Source: Rhodospirillaceae bacterium (GTDB lineage Bacteria; Pseudomonadota; Alphaproteobacteria; UBA8366). From it: a stretch of DNA of 63,788 nt. This document shows positions 60,664 through 63,788 of the stretch, one piece after another. The stretch is taken from the NCBI GenBank assembly GCA_002716125.1, contig PAZH01000046.1:1-63788 (forward strand), in the 5' to 3' direction. Numbering within the stretch: the first letter of the stretch is position 1; each line of letters starts with the position of its first letter. The notes beneath the pieces were generated by a model. It saw only the letters and a list, made by a program, of their open reading frames with translations. It was not told the DNA's origin and did no database searches. The position numbers and the translations under genes are program-made.

Positions 60664-61434
60664 CTAAAACCGGAACTGCCCGCCGTTTACGTGAAGGACT
60701 TCGCCGGTGATGAAGCCGCCGGTCTCGCCGGCCAGGTAAAGGCATGCGTTCGCAATGTCGTCGACGGTGCCGATGCGCTTGACGGGGATCGCTTCGATGC
60801 GGTCCTTCCGCCACACCTCGGGATCGTCGTATTGGCTCCAGTCGCGGGCGGTGTCGATGGCGCCGGGCGAGACGGTATTGGCTGTGATACCGCTTGGGCC
60901 GAGTTCCAGTGCCAACGCCTTGGCGAACGCATGCACACCGGCTTTGCAGGTGATGTTATGGGTCCGCGTCGGGACATGGGCCGCGAAGCCGTCGACGCCG
61001 GATATATGGATAATTCGGCCCCACCCGCCCTTCTTCATCAGCGGTACGACGCAACGCGCGAGATAGAAGGCCGAATTGAGGTTGGTGTTGATCGTGTCCT
61101 GCCACTCCTTCACCGAGATATCTTCGACGGGCTGCTTCTTACGGATGGAGACATTGGAGATCGCGATATCGACCGTACCGAACGTCTCAGCGGCCTGCTG
61201 GACCATTGCCTCGACGGCACCCGCATCGCCGACATCCGCCATCACGCCGATGGCGTTGCCGCCTTCCGCCGTGATATCGGCGACGACCTTATCGACCTTG
61301 TCTTGAGACGACCCGCCGTTGACGACGACATTGGCGCCGGCTTTGGCGAAGAGTTTAACAATGGCTTCGCCGATATTCTGGCCCGAGCCGGTCACGATAG
61401 CGGTCCGGCCCTTAAGCGGTTGCGGATCAAGCAT
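60664..61434 (-). CDS. SDR-family protein lacking the catalytic tyrosine
   Basis: 256 residues; start at ATG 61434 after AAGGA. The SDR fold is clear: IVTGSGQNIGEAIVKLF, NVVVNGGSSQDK (NADP-like loop), a catalytic-Ser equivalent in IIHISGVDG, PGAIDTARDW and GGFITGEVLHVNGGQF. The catalytic Tyr-x-x-x-Lys is replaced: DNA at the site reads HNITCK, so Asn sits four residues before the Lys. It could be a non-oxidoreductase SDR or use another base. Divergent from the second acyl-CoA dehydrogenase. Confidence 0.88.
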   Translation of the reverse strand: MLDPQPLKGRTAIVTGSGQNIGEAIVKLFAKAGANVVVNGGSSQDKVDKVVADITAEGGNAIGVMADVGDAGAVEAMVQQAAETFGTVDIAISNVSIRKKQPVEDISVKEWQDTINTNLNSAFYLARCVVPLMKKGGWGRIIHISGVDGFAAHVPTRTHNITCKAGVHAFAKALALELGPSGITANTVSPGAIDTARDWSQYDDPEVWRKDRIEAIPVKRIGTVDDIANACLYLAGETGGFITGEVLHVNGGQFRF

Positions 61435-61560
61435 GGTGGCATTCCTTTTCAAACGTTATCTCATCAGAAACCTAGGCGGCGAATTGTCACTGGCCATTTC
61501 CGGGAACAACGTTAATTGCTATGGTCCGCCCGCTTCGACCATTACCAACCGAGACCCAAC

Positions 61561-62742
61561 ATGATCGATTTCAGTCTGACCGACGAGCTACAAGAATATC
61601 AGGATCGCGCGCGTGCCTTTATCCGGGACAAGATCATCCCGATGGAGAGCGATCCGCGCCAGGGCCCGCACGGTCCCTCCGACGAGTTGCGATTGGAAGT
61701 AGCGGCCCTCGGCCGCGAAGCCGGGTTATTGACGCCGCATATCGGCGAGGAATGGGGCGGGCTCGGCCTGCCGCATATCGGCAAGGCCATCGTCTTCGAA
61801 GAAGCCGGTTACTCGCCGCTCGGCGCCTACGCGCTCAACATCTCGGCGCCCGACGAAGGCAATATGCATCTGCTGGAAGTCGTGGGCAGCGAAGAGCAGA
61901 AGGAAAAGTATCTCCGCCCCCTCGCTGCGGCCGACATCCGCTCGGTCTTCTCGATGACCGAGCCGGACGGCGGTGCGGGCTCCGACCCCTCGATGATGAA
62001 AGTCACCGCGGTTGAAGACGACGACGGCTACGTCATCAACGGACGCAAGTGGATGATTACCGGTGCCGACGGCGCCGCCTTCCAGATCATCATGGCGCGC
62101 ACCATCGACAAGTCGGGCGAAGACATTGGCGCCACGATGTTCATGGCGGATATGGATATTGAAGGCTGCGAAGTCGTCCGTGTCCTCGACACCATGGACA
62201 GCAATACTTCGGGCGGCCATTCGATCGTCGACTACAACGACGTCCGCGTGCCGAAGGAGTCGATTCTCGGCGAGGCCGGCAAAGGTTTCCGCTACGCGCA
62301 AGTCCGCTTGGCACCCGCCCGCCTCACGCACTGCATGCGCTGGCTTGGCGCCGCGCGACGCTGCCACGATATCGCCGTCGAATACGCCCGCAACCGCCAT
62401 GCCTTCGGCAAGCCGCTCTCCGAGCACGAAGGCGTCAGCTTCCAACTTGCCGACAATTTGCAGGACCTGCACCAAAGCCGCCTCAGCATTTGGCATACGG
62501 CCTGGGTGTTGGATCAGGGCGAGCGCGGGGGCAACGAAAGCAGTATGGCGAAAGTATTCTGCTCGGAGGCCGTCGGCCGCATCGTCGACCGTTCGGTGCA
62601 AATCCTGGGCGGTATGGGGATCACAAACGAGACCGTTGTCATGCGAACCTACAAGGACATCCGTGCCTTCCGCATCTACGACGGCCCGTCCGAAGTCCAC
62701 CGCTGGGCCATCGCGCGCCACATCATGCGGGCGAACAAGTAG
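61561..62742 (+). CDS. Acyl-CoA dehydrogenase family protein (ACAD10/11-like end)
   Basis: 393 residues; start at ATG 61561 (begins MIDFSLTDELQEYQDRARAF). Seen: GLGLPHIGKAIVFEEAGYSP, MTEPDGGAGSDPSMMKVTA, WMITGADGAAFQIIMART, HAFGKPLSEHEGVSFQLAD and C-terminal IYDGPSEVHRWAIARHIM, the ending of the ACAD11-like subgroup, with Asp at the base position as usual in that subgroup. Divergent from the SDR gene (126 bases apart). Followed by a REP-like palindrome that also terminates it. Confidence 0.9.
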   Translation: MIDFSLTDELQEYQDRARAFIRDKIIPMESDPRQGPHGPSDELRLEVAALGREAGLLTPHIGEEWGGLGLPHIGKAIVFEEAGYSPLGAYALNISAPDEGNMHLLEVVGSEEQKEKYLRPLAAADIRSVFSMTEPDGGAGSDPSMMKVTAVEDDDGYVINGRKWMITGADGAAFQIIMARTIDKSGEDIGATMFMADMDIEGCEVVRVLDTMDSNTSGGHSIVDYNDVRVPKESILGEAGKGFRYAQVRLAPARLTHCMRWLGAARRCHDIAVEYARNRHAFGKPLSEHEGVSFQLADNLQDLHQSRLSIWHTAWVLDQGERGGNESSMAKVFCSEAVGRIVDRSVQILGGMGITNETVVMRTYKDIRAFRIYDGPSEVHRWAIARHIMRANK

Positions 62743-62757
62743 GAAATTTTTTGCGCA

Positions 62758-62788
62758 GCCTCGCCCTTCGACAAGCTCAGGGCGAGGC
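62758..62788 (+). repeat. REP-like palindrome 1, also a terminator
   Basis: Perfect 10-bp inverted repeat GCCTCGCCCT / AGGGCGAGGC (62758-62767 with 62779-62788) around the loop TCGACAAGCTC, a form widely dispersed in alphaproteobacterial genomes. On the plus strand it is followed by TACTTTTTC, so it can terminate transcription of the acyl-CoA dehydrogenase, whose stop is 16 bases upstream. Confidence 0.85.
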
Positions 62789-62804
62789 TACTTTTTCTGA
62801 CTTA

Positions 62805-62849
62805 ATTAAAGACCTCATGCTGAGCCTGTCGAAGCACGAGGTCTTTAAT
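62805..62849 (-). repeat. REP-like palindrome 2
   Basis: 12-bp perfect inverted repeat ATTAAAGACCTC / GAGGTCTTTAAT (62805-62816 with 62838-62849), extended inside by TGCT/AGCA after one mismatch. The loop core GAGCCTGTCGA is the reverse complement of the type seen in palindrome 1 (TCGACAAGCTC) with small changes, so the two form an oppositely oriented pair. It ends three bases before the crotonase stop and may terminate that gene. Confidence 0.82.
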
Positions 62850-62851
62850 GC

Positions 62852-63643
62852 TTATTCCCCCTTGAACTCGGGTGTGCGTTTCTCGCGCCACGCGTTATGC
62901 GCTTCCTGCGTATCCTCCGTCAGTTCCAGCATGCCGAAACGATAGAGATCCGCGAGTGACGCGTCCTTCAGATTCGGCACGTCGAGCGAGTGCGTGATGG
63001 ACTCTTTGACCATGCGAACGGAGAGCGGCGGCAGTTTGACGATATGGGCCGCAACTTCTTCCGCTTTCGCGATCAGCTCATCATGCGGCGTTAGCCATTG
63101 CGCGAGGCCGATGCGATAGGCCTCCTCGCCCGGTAACGGAAACCCCATTGCGAGCCGCGTCGCCAGCCCTTTGCCAACCCAGCGCGCGAGACGTGCAGAG
63201 CCCCCGTAAGCCGGAATGATCCCAAGGCCGATCTGCGGCAACCGCCATTCGGCTTTCTCGGAGGCCACGATCAAATCGCAGCAGAAGGTGATGATGCAGC
63301 CGATCCCAATCGCATACCCGTTGACGGCGGCAATGATCGGCTTCGGGAAATCGTTAAACATATCGAAGGGCGAAACCTCGCGTTTCTTCGAAAGGCCCCG
63401 CAAGAACTTCGAAGGGGAGCCCGTGTTGTGCGTGTTCGGATCCTTAAGATTCGCACCGGCCGAGAAAGCGCCAGCCGAATCGTCGCCGGTGATCACCACG
63501 CAGCGAACCTCGTCATCCTCCTCCATCTCATCGAAATATTGCGCGAGCCCATCGTAGTAATCCTGTCCCCAGGCGTTCCGAGCGCCGGGACGGCTCAACG
63601 TAATCCAACCGACGTTATTTTTCTTTTCGTATAGGACCGGCAT
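62852..63643 (-). CDS. Enoyl-CoA hydratase/isomerase family protein without catalytic Glu pair
   Basis: 263 residues; crotonase fold with AFSAGANLKDPNTHN (first oxyanion loop) and VNGYAIGIGCIITFCCDLIV (second loop, Ile where the first hydratase Glu sits). The second Glu position reads Gln (WRLPQIGLGIIPAYGG). Both classic catalytic carboxylates are therefore missing, so hydration is unlikely. The C terminus NAWREKRTPEFKGE is normal. Upstream of its start the sequence becomes very AT-rich. Confidence 0.85.
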   Translation of the reverse strand: MPVLYEKKNNVGWITLSRPGARNAWGQDYYDGLAQYFDEMEEDDEVRCVVITGDDSAGAFSAGANLKDPNTHNTGSPSKFLRGLSKKREVSPFDMFNDFPKPIIAAVNGYAIGIGCIITFCCDLIVASEKAEWRLPQIGLGIIPAYGGSARLARWVGKGLATRLAMGFPLPGEEAYRIGLAQWLTPHDELIAKAEEVAAHIVKLPPLSVRMVKESITHSLDVPNLKDASLADLYRFGMLELTEDTQEAHNAWREKRTPEFKGE

Positions 63644-63659
63644 CGCTGTTCTCCTTCAG

Positions 63660-63788
63660 ATCCATCTTTAAAGAGTGAAATAAAGATCAGAACATCAATG
63701 ACAATGGCAACAATACTTTAATAGCAAAAACAAAATATATTTATTAAATATTGTAAATACAAAATATATTATATGAAATTATACAAAT
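63660..63788. other. Very AT-rich window end
   Basis: From about 63665 to the end the sequence is mostly A and T (e.g. TATTTATTAAATATTGTAAA), far from the GC-rich style of the neighbouring catabolic genes. No gene, repeat unit or RNA is recognised in it. It must include the promoter of the crotonase gene reading left; the rest may be the edge of an acquired segment beyond the window. Confidence 0.5.

Overview
The window looks like a chromosomal segment from a free-living, probably marine or otherwise oligotrophic alphaproteobacterium of the Rhodospirillales type. Evidence: the housekeeping order murA - DUF2948 - hisG - hisD - UPF0262 - tyrosine phosphatase - maf - RNase E/G - yacG; the alphaproteobacterial XRE regulator; a short (HisZ-dependent type) HisG; and many TRAP/TTT/TAXI transport proteins and CaiB/BaiF CoA-transferases. 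Species assignment is inference; no rRNA is present.

Layout. Positions 1-5.8 kb: the 5' end of a probable tRNA-Phe, an XRE regulator, and the compact minus-strand run yacG, RNase E/G, maf, phosphatase, UPF0262, hisD, hisG. Positions 5.9-14.9 kb: a catabolic block (2-oxoglutarate dioxygenase, secreted alpha/beta hydrolase, TRAP transporter, hydantoinase-type HyuA/HyuB) that separates hisG from its usual neighbours DUF2948 and murA (14.9-16.6 kb). Positions 16.9-21.8 kb: an MFS exporter with a 59-aa upstream gene, tRNA-Thr(GGT), an EamA transporter and two crotonase-fold genes. Positions 21.9-24.2 kb: an AT-richer accessory patch with two tandem PAS_5-like genes overlapped tail-to-tail by an acetyltransferase-like gene. 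Positions 24.2-29.2 kb: a TTT transporter with fused TctA-TctB, then amtB-glnK. Positions 29.5-35.5 kb: queC and a CHASE2 histidine kinase / FecR / TpsB module in which fecR is split by a one-base frameshift. Positions 35.5-46 kb: cytochrome c, gamma-glutamyltransferase, an orphan TAXI binding protein, a HAD phosphatase, an HMG-CoA-lyase/CoA-transferase pair, coaE, and a five-gene run (SMP-30, DUF1330, F420-type oxidoreductase, SDR, cupin). Positions 46-63.8 kb: a TPR-glycosyltransferase protein, a methyltransferase, an FMN hydroxyacid oxidase, two MmgE/PrpD proteins, and a dense CoA-thioester catabolic region (CoA-transferases, acyl-CoA dehydrogenases, crotonases, SDRs, C-C hydrolase, quinone-oxidoreductase-like protein). 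It ends in a REP-like palindrome pair and a very AT-rich tail.

How it fits together: apart from housekeeping genes, the window is built for scavenging organic acids and amides. Binding-protein-dependent carriers (TRAP, TTT, TAXI), CoA-transferases that activate acids, and dehydrogenase/hydratase/lyase sets stand beside one another, usually as a transporter or CoA-transferase with a few enzymes. Genes are tightly packed; several convergent pairs end within 0-6 bases or overlap by their stop codons. The most unusual parts are the PAS/PAS/acetyltransferase patch, the CHASE2-FecR-TpsB module with its broken or recoded fecR, and the didomain CoA-transferase catabolic cluster.
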